NCBI GenBank assembly: GCA_037893225.1
Contig: JAZGUH010000363.1
Span: forward strand, 1,984,001 to 2,048,000
Source of the DNA: Hippasteria phrygiana
Taxonomy: Eukaryota > Echinodermata > Asteroidea > Valvatida > Goniasteridae
Direction of reading: 5' to 3'
Length of the DNA: 64,000 nucleotides
Shown: piece by piece, positions 46,016 to 56,509 of the stretch
Layout: each line of letters begins with the position of its first letter
Numbering within the stretch: position 1 is the first letter of the stretch
The notes under the pieces: model-generated
What the model was told of the DNA's origin: nothing
Databases searched by the model: none
Seen by the model: only the letters and a program-made list of their open reading frames with translations
Program-made: the position numbers and the translations under genes

Positions 46016-49000
46016 CTATGAAAAGTCCATCTTGAGAGACAAGGTTGCTGATTGGATAGAGCATTGGATGAAAGAGACTTGTTCCATCACAGTGACCATG
46101 GTTTTGTTGTTCATGTTGGTTGGTGCATACTCCGCAACTAGTGGAAATGTGTCCATCTCTGTCATGCCATACAGGATGTGCCTGGTAAGATGAGAAAATT
46201 AAAGTAGACAATTTATAAGCATTTAGTGTCGGCTGCATGTAGTGCAAATGAAACAATTATCAGGCATTAAGTACTGTGGTGTGGTGTGGGTGTGGAAAGT
46301 GTGAGTGTGTACATACCAGCAATCGTGGACTAGGGACAAAAGAGTTAGGGCGTAGACAAATGGTGTGGTGTGGTGTGGTGTGGTGTGGTGTGGTGTGGTG
46401 TGGTGTGGTGTGGTGTGGTGTGGTGTGGTGTGGTGTGGTGTGGTGTGGTGTGGTGTGGTGTGGTGTGGTGTGGTGTGGTGTGGTGTGGTGTGGTGTGGTG
46501 TGGTGTGGTGTGGTGTGGTGTGGTGTGGTGTGGTGTGGTGTGGTGTGGTGTGGTGTGGTGTGGTGTGGTGTGGTGTGGTGTGGTGTGGTGTGGTGTGGTG
46601 TGGTGTGGTGTGGTGTGGTGTGGTGTGGTGTGGTGTGGTGTGGTGTGGTGTGGTGTGGTGTGGTGTGGTGTGGTGTGGTGTGGTGTGGTGTGGTGTGGTG
46701 TGGTGTGGTGTGGTGTGGTGTGGTGTGGTGTGGTGTGGTGTGGTGTGGTGTGGTGTGGTGTGGTGTGGTGTGGTGTGGTGTGGTGTGGTGTGGTGTGGTG
46801 TGGTGTGGTGTGGTGTGGTGTGGTGTGGTGTGGTGTGGTGTGGTGTGGTGTGGTGTGGTGTGGTGTGGTGTGGTGTGGTGTGGTGTGGTGTGGTGTGGTG
46901 TGGTGTGGTGTTCCTACATTAGTCTCCTTACGGGGTACCGGGAAGAAAGGGTAACAATGGGGACAATGGTATCCCACGAGGGAGTCTTTAGAAATCGAGG
47001 TACTCCACAAAGTTAACGCTATGGCTTTTGAGATTTGAATGGGGACATAGGAGAATAAAAGAAGGAAAGTAAAGTCCACAATAGAGGTACCCCATACATG
47101 TACATGTATCTACCCATATGTGAGGATGGGTGTGGTGTGGTGTGGTGTGGTGTCGTGTGAACCCCGCTTGTACAATATACTTTACTACACACCTGTGCAC
47201 TTATCTCAAATTCCTCTATACGGATCTCATAGTGTGATGACAGCGGTCAATAACTATGACATGCTTTAACACATTTGTATCAAGTGCTGTATAAGCACTA
47301 TTAATATTACTATTATGTCCACTCACCAATTGTGTATTATACTGGCTCTACATGTACAGTAATTCCACCAAGAACAATGACGTCAAGTTTGCATATTCTA
47401 TGAACTTTGCAAGCTGGGAAATCTGAGTGCATATGAAGGATGAAAATCATTTGACCCTATATTTTTGCTTCCGACCACCAAAAACTTGTCGCCCTCCCAG
47501 TCACCCCCCACTTAAAATTTCACAAACGCATAAAATAATAGTATTATACAGAAAAAACACAAGTGAGTGCCCTCCACCCCCCACTGTAACATCCATTTCC
47601 CACTCGCCCCCCTATGGAGACAGGCTATGCTGCTGAACACTGTTAATCTGGAGGTTGTAACCCCCCACCCCCCATTTGAAATCTTGAAATGAACACAATT
47701 ATACAAGCCGCAATTCATTTATTTTCAGTGCCCCCTTGAAAAAATGTTCCCCCCCACAAAAGTTTCAGCCCAGTTATGCCACTGGTTCCAGACAAGCCTG
47801 GATCCACACAATCATGTGAGGACTTACATCATTGAGCCGCTGGGATCCATGCTCACAAATGCCCTCTCCATATACATCAACCTATGGTTTACCATTGTCA
47901 TGGTAACAGAAGACTCCATCGTGGAGGCATCTCCCATCATGCTTTGCATCTCCATTGCAACAGTCATGAAGTCTGATGCAGCCGTCTTTAAGTTAGCTGG
48001 AAAAGGATAGAATGTTGAACAACATAAATGAGTGTTATGACTATTGAACAACGAAGGGAGTTTTCAGGTCCTACAAAGAGTTGCCTCTTGAAAATGTAAT
48101 GGTACATGGTATGTCCATCAGCCTCTGTCATGGACCCAGTAAACCTAAAGATGGCATGCTTCATGGAAAAAAGGTCGGTATAGCGGACTGACACATTTAG
48201 GATGGCTTCATTGTGCCAATCTACCATATGGACAATTTTTCTGCGAAGCATGTCCCTCATGTTGATGTTTTCTGGCTCCATCCCTGGGAGTGCTGTAGTT
48301 CACCACCTGCAGGCTTATAGCGTACACCTCCAAATCAAACAATCAAGACAAACAATACAAGTGCTGCATGATTTTTTAATCGGCTGTAGAGTAATATTGA
48401 TGGAGCCTAGTGCCAAAAACATCTAGTTCACTGTTCGTTTTCACTGCTTTTCTGTTCAATTGATTTAATCATACCCAATTGCATTGTAGTGTTGCAAATG
48501 ATGGTTCAGTTCGGTTCGGTTCGGTTCGGTTCGGACTTCTTTATTCCGAACATCAGTTCTGTTCGGGTTCGGAAGTATGTACATTGAAAACAAATATCTC
48601 CACCGCGATCGACAGCACATGTATCTACATTGTATGTAATGAATGAATGCCCTTCCCTGACCCTAGCCCTCCGGCACCGGTCCTTTCATGTTGATTGGCA
48701 CGTTGCCAAACCCGCAGGGCCCAAGAATTCACAATGACTGACACAATGGCCACACCCTGCGGGCCAAGCCGCACCACCCCCATGCTTGACTGTATCTGAT
48801 TTTTAAATGCATATTCAGTGTTTGAATGGATTTCCTGCAGCTAATTATCATAAATGCATATTTAACGTTTGGTCACGATTTCATCGTGATTCAGAGACAG
48901 CCGGGAAGGCACAGCTTGGCTTGGGGTTCAATTTCAAGTTAAATAGAAATCTGCTTAGGAAAGGTGAGGGAGGAAACATTCAATGGCGGGGAAACAAAGA

Positions 49001-52000
49001 AAAAGACATGTTCAGATTTCCATTTAGAAATCGCATGTACAATGTACATGTACAATGTACGTGTACATTTATTTAATCTTGCCAGAAAAAGTCAACTTCA
49101 TCACTTCTTCGATTGCTGCGAAAGTCGAGGGGAAAGACTGCCTAGTGCTTCGGAAAACATCCCACTTATACATTTACTCGGACTTCCTGAGTAAATAACT
49201 CTTTGTTTCCCACATGTACAACTCTCACATGGACGAGATTCTTCCGACTCTTGGACCTTGAAAATTCGACTATCAAATTAAGTTTCGACAAATTTTTTGA
49301 TTTTCCGATTTCAGAAAGCTGACTTTTGATTATACACCAATGAAGTTGAAAGTGTTCTGAAATGAAATAAAAAGTGTTTCTTCTTACTATTTTGTTTTCC
49401 TGTCTCACGTCTTTCTTTCTAAATTTCCACGAAAAGCACATGCACTAAGCTGTGCATGATAATGCCACGCACATGTCAATCGACCACGAAATAGAAACAT
49501 CGCCGCACCCCCATCGCTGTGTGCGTGTGCAAATGTGTCCGGCCGTCACAGCGCACACATGCTGCAGCGAACTACCACGTGCGCGCTGTAAGACTGGCTC
49601 CACGTAAAATTATGCATTGTCCAAGCATACTAAGTCCGTAACCAGACATTAAGATTATATATCACCACGACGAAAATGATGCCAAAGCTCATGACATGAT
49701 CAATTGAACGTCTAATTTTAAAGATAATTTTGAACGCTAAAATGACTCTACCCAATAGATGAGAACAATTCAAGCTTGCATTCACAATGAAAATATCACA
49801 CTTTTATAAAGTCTACTGACAAAATTACTATATCTGACGAAATGCGGTTGTACCAAGCATTCATGGTATAAAGTAGACAACTCAGGGAAAACTGTGTGAA
49901 TTGACCGGCTCGTTACGAGAGGTTCGTGGGCCAATGCACGGGGGCGATGTGGCCACTGCGCGGGCATTTTGATCGTGAGTCAGGCATTTTGATCGTGTGA
50001 GTACATTTACTTGTGCTTTTAGCGCAATGTGCGCGATAAGCAAAATGGACAGCCATTTTTGGAAATTATGGTAAAAAGTACAAAATGTAATTGAATCAAA
50101 GCTCTTGACAAAACGTAACTTTAGTCTGGAACATTTTGGTTCCCAGCATTTTTTTACGAGCAGAGAAGGACTGACAGATAAAGTGCTGCAATAATTCACA
50201 AGGCAGGAATTGCCTATTAAGGAATATACATGTACATGTAGCAGCTTACCACCATTTTGGGGGGTACAATTTGGCAAATATTTTTGTTCAAAAATGTTTC
50301 CATGATAGCCTCAGCTTGCACCACAGAGTACCTGGAATCTACTATTAGGTTTTTGGGTCCCTGGCCCCACGCCATGAAGGGCTTCATGGCTTCACGCCGG
50401 CCACGCTCACAAATTTCAAACTTTATATTCTTTAATCTCATGATCCCTGGAGTCTGCATCCCCACAAAACGAGGAATGGACATGTATATTCATGTGAACA
50501 GCCAATCATTGCATATCGCTGTCGAGCACACTTCATTTTTTAGGCGGGGGGAACGATGCAAACTCACAAGGCGCGCGGAATGCCAAGCGGTCGCGACTTG
50601 GTCTTTTATTTTTATCTCGTGCCTTTTTCTTTACCTTCGTGGATTGAAAAGGCTTTGTCGATGTCTTCATTGAATGCGGTACCTGGGCCAATATAATTTA
50701 CATGGTACATGTACACGTGGTCGAGTCCAGAACTGCTAAGAAGAGTCTTATCATATGCATATCAACACGTAAATTCAATCATCCGTGCCGCCCGTGCACG
50801 CTGATTTTGTCCCATCATCGCGTGCATTCCTTCCTATCAATTATGTGCACGTAAAGCTTGCCGAACTTCCAAACCGACAATTTCAGTTCGGTTCGGAAGG
50901 CCATGTTCGGCCATTTTTAGTTCGGTTCGGCTGCAGCACTATTGCATTGAATATGACGAATCACTTAACATGTACATGTACGTGTAATCTGTTCTAGGAA
51001 TACATCAATCTTCGCCTCAAAATTTTGATTTTAAAACTAATATGGGTTTACCAGTTTTGGATTATTTTTGCTCAAACTACAGGACCAAACAGCGGGATTA
51101 CAAAAAATAGAACTAGAGCTGAGCCTCTGCTAACTACACATTTTACATGCATAAACATTCAAATCAAAACGTCTTTATAATACTCACTCATTGTCATATT
51201 GCTTAGTGTTAACATATCACCCATCTTAGAATCCAGACTGTCCACATATCCTACCAACATCTCTCCCATAGCGCTAGCATCAAACGGTATCATCTCACTA
51301 TCAGCAAGCATCAGCACCATCTGTGTGGCAAGCTGAGTCACAGACATGTGCATAGACATAGTAGGGGAACCTGTGACAGAACCCTGAACAAATAGAATCC
51401 AAAGTAATTTTAACACAGTGTGCCACCAAGAGGTTGCAATGCAGTGGCCATTTTCAAACTCCGGGCTGACAAACCGAATGTATCATGTTCTTCATGTAAC
51501 AGTTTTTTCTCTTATTTTCTTTTTTACAAAGTCATAGGGGTGAGATTTGAGGAAAATGAAAAATCCACGAAAGACTTGGAGCCATTTAAAATGCATGGTG
51601 TTGCTGAAAAATGCACAAGAAAACTGCATTTTCGAAAATAGGGTTATCAGAAATAAAAGAAGACTGTTTCATGTTGCAGAGGTCATTTTGAAATGATAAA
51701 ACAAAATAAGGACCAAAAAATCTTCTGGAAATCTGGAAGATGTCTCACCAAAAATCCTGAAAGCAGGAAAAATCCGGAGAAATCTCACCCCTGCTTGGAA
51801 GCCTAGGAAATTTAATTAAGCAATTTTCAACTGTCCAGAGAAAATGAGCAGTTTGCATGTCCACCAAACATACAACTGCCACGTTTTCCTCCTATTGCAA
51901 AATGAAATTTTTTAATGCAAAATCGCCAATCACAAGGCCAAAGGCCACTCGAGGTGTGGGCTACAGAGGAAAGTGTGGAAGAACCAGCCCCTCACACTGA

Positions 52001-53874
52001 AACAAGACAAGATAATCTGATCTCTTCACATTATGAATAGGGTCGGGATGGGTAACTAGTCCACTGCAAGGCATTAATAATGCCTCTACCCATATTAAGC
52101 GTAGAAGTGCTATAGCCCAGGACTGGGCTCGAACCCAAAACTTGCAGAATTACCGCAGACCACAAATTCAATGCTCCAAACCACTAGGCCACGGCACTTC
52201 CACTTCCAGGGTGCATGCAAAATCATATTAAAATTGTTGGATTTAGTAGGGTTAGGGTCTGCTGTTGATCTTCTCCAGTGATGCACTGCAAAGCTCCTCT
52301 GACTCCCAAAGGAGACCAGCTTTGATAGCAAATGTTTGTTCATTGGTATCCTACCAACTGTATTGTTTGAGGTGAAACATTATTGTGTGACCTCAAAGTA
52401 CTCGTATGTACTTTACAATGTGGTGAAATTCATTCATTCAATGTATACTGAACTGGAGATTTTGCTTCTTTTTAATCAGCACCAAAAAATGTTAAATCCA
52501 ATGTTGAGTGTATAAATGATAAAAAAAAAAATAAAATTGTCAATTGTTCCCAAATAAACCTTTTCGACATTCTCAATGCATTGTGGGTTTGGAGGCCAAA
52601 CAAACCATGTAATTTATACACAAACCTATGGTACTGTGAACCAGTCCAAATATGAATTGATTTTATGCTAAATATCTGTCATGAGTTGAGCGATACTCTT
52701 TTCACATATCTTTGCATGGAACATAAGGAAAATAATAACCAGAAAAATCAATTTTAAATGGCAATAAAAATAATGGAAATAATTGGGGAATCCCTTTCAG
52801 GGTACCAGGGTACCAGTTACTGATGAATGCAAATTTCTGGAATTAGAGAACAGCTAATAATGTCACATTATTAGCCAATCAGAAGAGGATTTTTGCAAGC
52901 ATGACAACGAACAGTGACCAATGCGACCAATCACGTCCGTTCTAATGTGCTTGCTCTTCTAATGCCAGTTAGGGCTGATGCAGTTCCCATGATGCTTTGA
53001 GAATGTCGAAAAGGTTTATTGCTAGCCTGGGTTGGGCTGGCATATTAAGGCAGTCTATAAGTTTAGCTTGGCATGATTTTCTGCTGTTAGCTGGAATTGA
53101 TATTGAAATATTTGTACTCTTTAATCGCTCCCAAGAATGGCTTTTCAGTTGATAGATATTAATGATTTAAATAGAAGAGCACTGCGTCGAGAGTGGATTT
53201 TATCTTGAATACAGATTTCCTCGACAATAATCTTGCGATTTACAGATTTGATTTCACATGATTTGAATCAGACGAATAGGAACCATGCAGGCTGGGCAAC
53301 GTGGTTTCTTTTCTTTGGATTTCATTACGTACGGGAATACAAATTGCATACATGACACTAAACTACGAATTAACTAGTGAGTACCGATTTATGTTTTTCA
53401 GAGCACGCCACCGTGTGCCATATTGTGGTAACCATGGAGCGTTTGTTCGTAAATCAGTACTCCCTGCAGGCTTAGCAAAGACCAGCTTATTGCAATGGGC
53501 TAAGTTTACCGTCTAAGAGCGATAGCCGGCGAATACCGGACTGGCAATGCCAGCCGGCTAAGACTGCAGTATTACAATCCGCCCCAGGTCTTAACATGCT
53601 TAACAGCCTTGCTGCCATTACATTGACAAGGGGCTCCATTATGGACTTGAGAATGTAATGGCTACGGCCGTGCTGGATTCTGAATTTATAAAGGAAAGTT
53701 TTTCAGAAAAAGGCCACAAATTAGGGGTCAAGTCAAACTTACATGTATATTAAGTTCTTGCATGCCTTGAGTAGCATGCAGACGTGCAGATGGTACACCA
53801 AGCATATGTGAGAATGCTACATGATCACCCGTACCACTCAACATACCTGGCTGCACAAACTCTCTCAGTTCCAA
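46016..53874 (-). CDS. Transferrin-receptor/glutamate-carboxypeptidase II-like protein, C-terminal exons
   Basis: This family (M28B) comprises type II membrane proteins with a peptidase-fold ectodomain and a helical dimerisation domain. Exons in gene order are 53874-53743, 51383-51188, 48292 to about 48,130, 47996-47828 and 46181-46016 (TAG). The first has LSGTGDHVAFSHMLGVPSAR, the end of the peptidase-like domain. The second has HMSVTQLATQMVLMLADSEM and IPFDASAMGEMLVGYVDSL, the start of the dimerisation domain. The third has VRYTDLFSMKHAIFRF. The fourth has LKTAASDFMTVAMEM and VNHRLMYMERAFVSMDP, the family's conserved MNxxLMxxERAF region. The fifth continues HILYGMTEMDTF with matching phase and ends FIQCSIQSATLSLKMDFS. 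The junction between exons three and four could not be placed in phase. Metal-binding and catalytic exons are upstream and not recognised here, so activity cannot be judged. Confidence 0.68.
46276..47160. repeat. Pure (TGTGG)n satellite tract inside an older repeat
   Basis: Positions 46,361-46,910 are 110 uninterrupted copies of the 5-mer TGGTG. It is embedded in copies of the tandem families of calpain intron 2. To the left, GCAATCGTGGACTAGGGACA (46,319) matches 22,133. To the right, GGTAACAATGGGGACAATGG matches 21,112. A second small tract of the same 5-mer lies at 47,131-47,155. All frames on both strands are open because the unit contains no stop, so the predicted VWCG and TPHH repeats are not genes. 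It lies in the last intron of the minus-strand peptidase-like gene. Confidence 0.9.
48490..50220. other. Intron DNA with (TTCGG)n run
   Basis: Part of the intron between 48.3 and 51.2 kb of the peptidase-like gene. CAGTTCGGTTCGGTTCGG begins a five-copy run of GTTCG at 48,509-48,534, and an echo of TTCGGTTCGG lies near 50,886 and 50,921. ACATGTACA runs lie at 49,036-49,062. No exon is supported. Confidence 0.45.
50300..50460 (-). other. Unassigned exon-like open segment
   Basis: On the minus strand an acceptor-like GGGGATGCAG is followed from about 50,454 by TPGIMRLKNIKFEICERGRR and EAMKPFMAWGQGPKNLIVDS, then a donor-like CCAGGTACTC near 50,330. The flanking frame stays open for 88 codons. 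I do not recognise the protein. It lies within the peptidase-like gene but fits no known part of that fold, so it may be a relic of another gene or a chance frame. Confidence 0.25.
51384..53742. repeat. Intron with SINE and 468-bp inverted-repeat element
   Basis: The intron between the first two recognised exons of the peptidase-like gene. A tRNA-like SINE in minus orientation lies at about 52,120-52,200 (GGGCTCGAACCC and AACCACTAGGCCACGGCAC). A transposon-like element occupies 52,553-53,020. No coding exon was found between 51.4 and 52.5 or between 53.0 and 53.7 kb. Confidence 0.5.
52553..53020. mobile_element. Non-autonomous element with 35-bp inverted ends
   Basis: AATAAACCTTTTCGACATTC at 52,553 and its complement GAATGTCGAAAAGGTTTATT ending at 53,020 belong to terminal inverted repeats of about 35 bp with three mismatches. 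The 400-bp interior has no open frame of note. The superfamily is not assigned because no target duplication was resolved. Confidence 0.75.
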
Positions 53875-54717
53875 CTGTTGTCAAAGATACAAAACAGAGA
53901 AATCTCGTTAGATCAATCAAGGAATCATAGTCAAGTCTTTGCAGCCAAGTCTCAACTCTCAGGCGTGTCAGGGTTGTAACGGGATTACACAACTTATCAC
54001 CAACTGTATGTTATTTGTACTTATGAATATAGTAATGACGTACATGTAGGGCTTAAATGGGGCATGATGGGATCAGTGTTCTAGCCAGGGTGAAATTAAA
54101 GCATAGCGGCATTTTGCTCAAGGATGGACAATGCAAGCGTGGAGCACGGGGTCCGCTTAAGGTGTCCGAAAAATTTGGATTCTAGATGCTTTTGTGGTGC
54201 AATCTGAAGCAATTTCTGACCACTTTCTCTTGGCTGTTTTGATCAAAAGGTTTTAAGATTATATAGGCAAAATATAGTTCATTTGAAATACGTAATGGTA
54301 GCGTAGGGGCAGGATTCTAGCGTAGGGGCAGGATTCAAGCTTAGTTTTGCATTTTGAATAAGCCAGTTCGGTATTTTATCCTGATTGACCAGCGTGACCG
54401 AACGCAAATGGTGATCGCACACTGCGTACGTGTTAAATTCGATTAAAATGGGCGTTCGCGTAACATGGTGTGAAATTAGCAATTTTATCTCGAATAACCT
54501 TTCACCTTTGAGATACCGAACTGGCTTAAATGTAAGTGACCCTATTCCCTTTTGCTATACAAGAATAGCCAGCTTAGACAAAGGTGCATAATTACTCTGA
54601 AAAAAAGTTTGAATTTTAACTTCAAAAGTGAAACTTCTGTGAAATAATTCGCAGTATTGACTCAGCATGGGTTTTGCCTAATCCACAGATAGCATGCAAT
54701 AGTCTTTCCCCTCATAG
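53875..54717. other. Spacer or intron, no gene seen
   Basis: Upstream side of the last recognised peptidase-like exon. An inverted pair AAGCCAGTTCGGTAT (54,360) and ATACCGAACTGGCTTA (54,512-54,527) suggests a small foldback element. No exon is supported. Confidence 0.4.
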
Positions 54718-55033
54718 AAGTGTGGTGGGAGTCTACGAGTTATACTTACCTGTAGAGCCACTACATTTGCATATTTCCTGTGACCGGCATGTTCCATTCG
54801 CTAAGAGTTATACAATAGCGCCCCCTATAATGCTACCCACACTGCCCTGCGTTTCGAGCACCATCTTGGCTTTCTCTTTTCTCATACTTCACAGGATTTA
54901 GCTCTATTATCGAACTAGTGGGGAGGAAGGGGGGATGCTCTACAGGTAAGTATCGCTCGTAGACTCCCACCACACTTCTGTGGGGGGAAAGTCTACATCA
55001 CTCACTTACCTGTAGAGCCACTACATTTGCATA
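54718..55033. repeat. Solo DIRS-like terminus
   Basis: AAGTGTGGTGGGAGTCTACG (54,719) through CTTACCTGTAGAGC is mirrored by GCTCTACAGGTAAG through CGTAGACTCCCACCACACTT at 54,937-54,977. CTTACCTGTAGAGCCACTAC plus ATTTGCATA is repeated directly at 54,745-54,773 and 55,005-55,033. This copies the layout at the right end of the DIRS element (18,228-18,546), including the GTAAG-bearing repeat and 250-260 bp spacing, with different sequence. No recombinase or RT lies next to it. Confidence 0.6.
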
Positions 55034-55069
55034 GAGTAGCACCGCCTGAAGGTGGTGGGCAGTGAGATG

Positions 55070-56402
55070 TGTATTGTTATGTACACAAGTAAATGCTGTC
55101 AGTGTTAGGAAATTCCCCTCACGGAATGTATATATGCCCTCTGGTATGTACAACCAGCGAGGCCACGCGCCACTTATTTGAATACACGTGCGGCCTCCGC
55201 TGACCCTAATGTGTTTATGAATGGGTCAGAGTTGTTTACGCCAAGCCTATGTATGTGCCAGAAGGTTCTGTGTGTATCTCGAATACAGAGTAATTGTATT
55301 CGGGGCTGTGTAGAGGATTATTTTTGGATGTGACGTAATTGTGTAAGATTGTATTTAGAGGCTGACGTCATTTGTAAGATGATTCTGGATAATTTGGTAA
55401 TTTCTGGAAGATATACATTCCTTTATATACTGGCTAAATTCGGAATAGAATCAGGACTTGATTTTCGACGGTGGACTTGAGATTTCGACGGACGGAGAAT
55501 TTTGTTGAGTTCATTGAGCCGTTTTATTCGTGCCCTGTATATGACTCGTCTGCATGCGTAGGAGCGTCTGGAGGCAGTTACAGCCAAGTTTTATTTCCAG
55601 AAGAGACATTTATTTGTGAACTGTCGTCGGTTCATTATTTGGGGTCTCATATTCCCCATATTTTCGCGACGGGAGCCAGTTGGTGTCGTCCCCCGCTGTT
55701 TTCGTCTCTCTTCGGCTGTTTTGGAGGTGAATTCGCCCCGTGTTCCAGCTCGTCAAAGAACTGTATTCGCTCGCATTATTGGAGTTGCCCTTGTCCGTTG
55801 CTGAGTGCCCAAGCCGTCCAAGTCCTCGCCCAAGTCCTCGCCCATTGCAGAGCTGCTCAAGTCGTCTGAGCCCTCGCCTATATAAGTCCTGCCCGTAAGA
55901 TCTGTTAAGTTTATATTGTTAAATATAAGTTAAAAAGTCGTATCCTCATTGAGTGATCCCCACAATGTCGCTTCCCAGGTTGTATCGTAAAATTGGGTGT
56001 GATCCCTTGCTATACGGCATTCTGGGTTTATGACTTCTGACTTGCGCCCACCCGAACAAAGATACTGACAATTTGGGAGACCGCCAACATACATGTAGGG
56101 CAAGATAGCTCAGTTGGTAGAGCGCTGGTACGGTAACCCGGAGGTCGCAGGTTCGAATCCCGCTCCTGCCAGTTTCTTTGTTCACTTTGAAAAAGTTTAT
56201 ATTGTATTAGATCTTTTCTTAATTCTACACTTGTTAAACCCTGTTGGTTCTCGAATATTCTCATTATTAAATCACATTGTTTCTTTGTTCTTTATATCAG
56301 TGTGATCTTGTTTGATTTCTTTGTTGCATCTGAGAAAATTCAGGCTTTTTCATAGTAATTTATATTTGCGGATAGTCTGGAGATTTTCAGACCGTAACAA
56401 AT
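55070..56402 (+). repeat. Probable 5' LTR/leader of the Gypsy element
   Basis: This precedes the gag region. It contains a TATA-like TTTATATACTGG near 55,421 and Leu/Ser-codon-like tandem CAAGTCCTCGCC repeats at about 55,820-55,850. It is interrupted by a tRNA-derived SINE at about 56,097-56,300. It ends near GACCGTAACA. The limits are inferred from the position of the primer site, since only one LTR is visible. Confidence 0.4.
56097..56300 (+). repeat. tRNA-derived SINE inside the Gypsy leader
   Basis: A tRNA-like 73-mer starts GGCAAGATAGCTCAGTTGGT with a good A box, followed by the B box GGTTCGAATCC and ending CCTGCCA. The acceptor stem has one mismatch. The anticodon-loop position 33 is C rather than the required T and the stem is weak, so it is not a functional tRNA gene. 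The tail AGTTTCTTTGTTCACTTTG also follows the tRNA-like sequence at 13.3 kb, which supports a SINE family. Confidence 0.75.
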
Positions 56403-56420
56403 CGGGGACCTGTCCGGGAA
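56403..56420 (+). promoter_or_regulatory. Primer-binding-like site
   Basis: TCGGGGACCTGTCCGGGA directly follows the presumed LTR end. It resembles the complement of a tRNA-Pro 3' end, the primer of many vertebrate and invertebrate Gypsy elements, with a few mismatches. Tentative. Confidence 0.4.
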
Positions 56421-56509
56421 ATCGAACAAGCATAAGCCAAGTTTTGTTTACGATATTGTCAAACAAGGTCGCACATTTTGTATTGTTGCTAGTGTAGAAG
56501 GCAAAACTA

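Noticed and set aside
46276..47079. Very long open frames on both strands with VWCG and TPHH repeats
   Set aside because: They arise solely because a 5-bp unit without stop codons is repeated 110 times, and the flanks have no coding character.
48490..48540. Telomere-like (TTCGG)n
   Set aside because: Only about five units and not the metazoan TTAGGG repeat, so a simple microsatellite.
56097..56170. Functional tRNA gene
   Set aside because: A and B boxes are good, but the residue before the anticodon is not T, the anticodon stem is weak, an acceptor mismatch exists, and the tail matches another tRNA-like copy at 13.3 kb. A SINE is the better reading.
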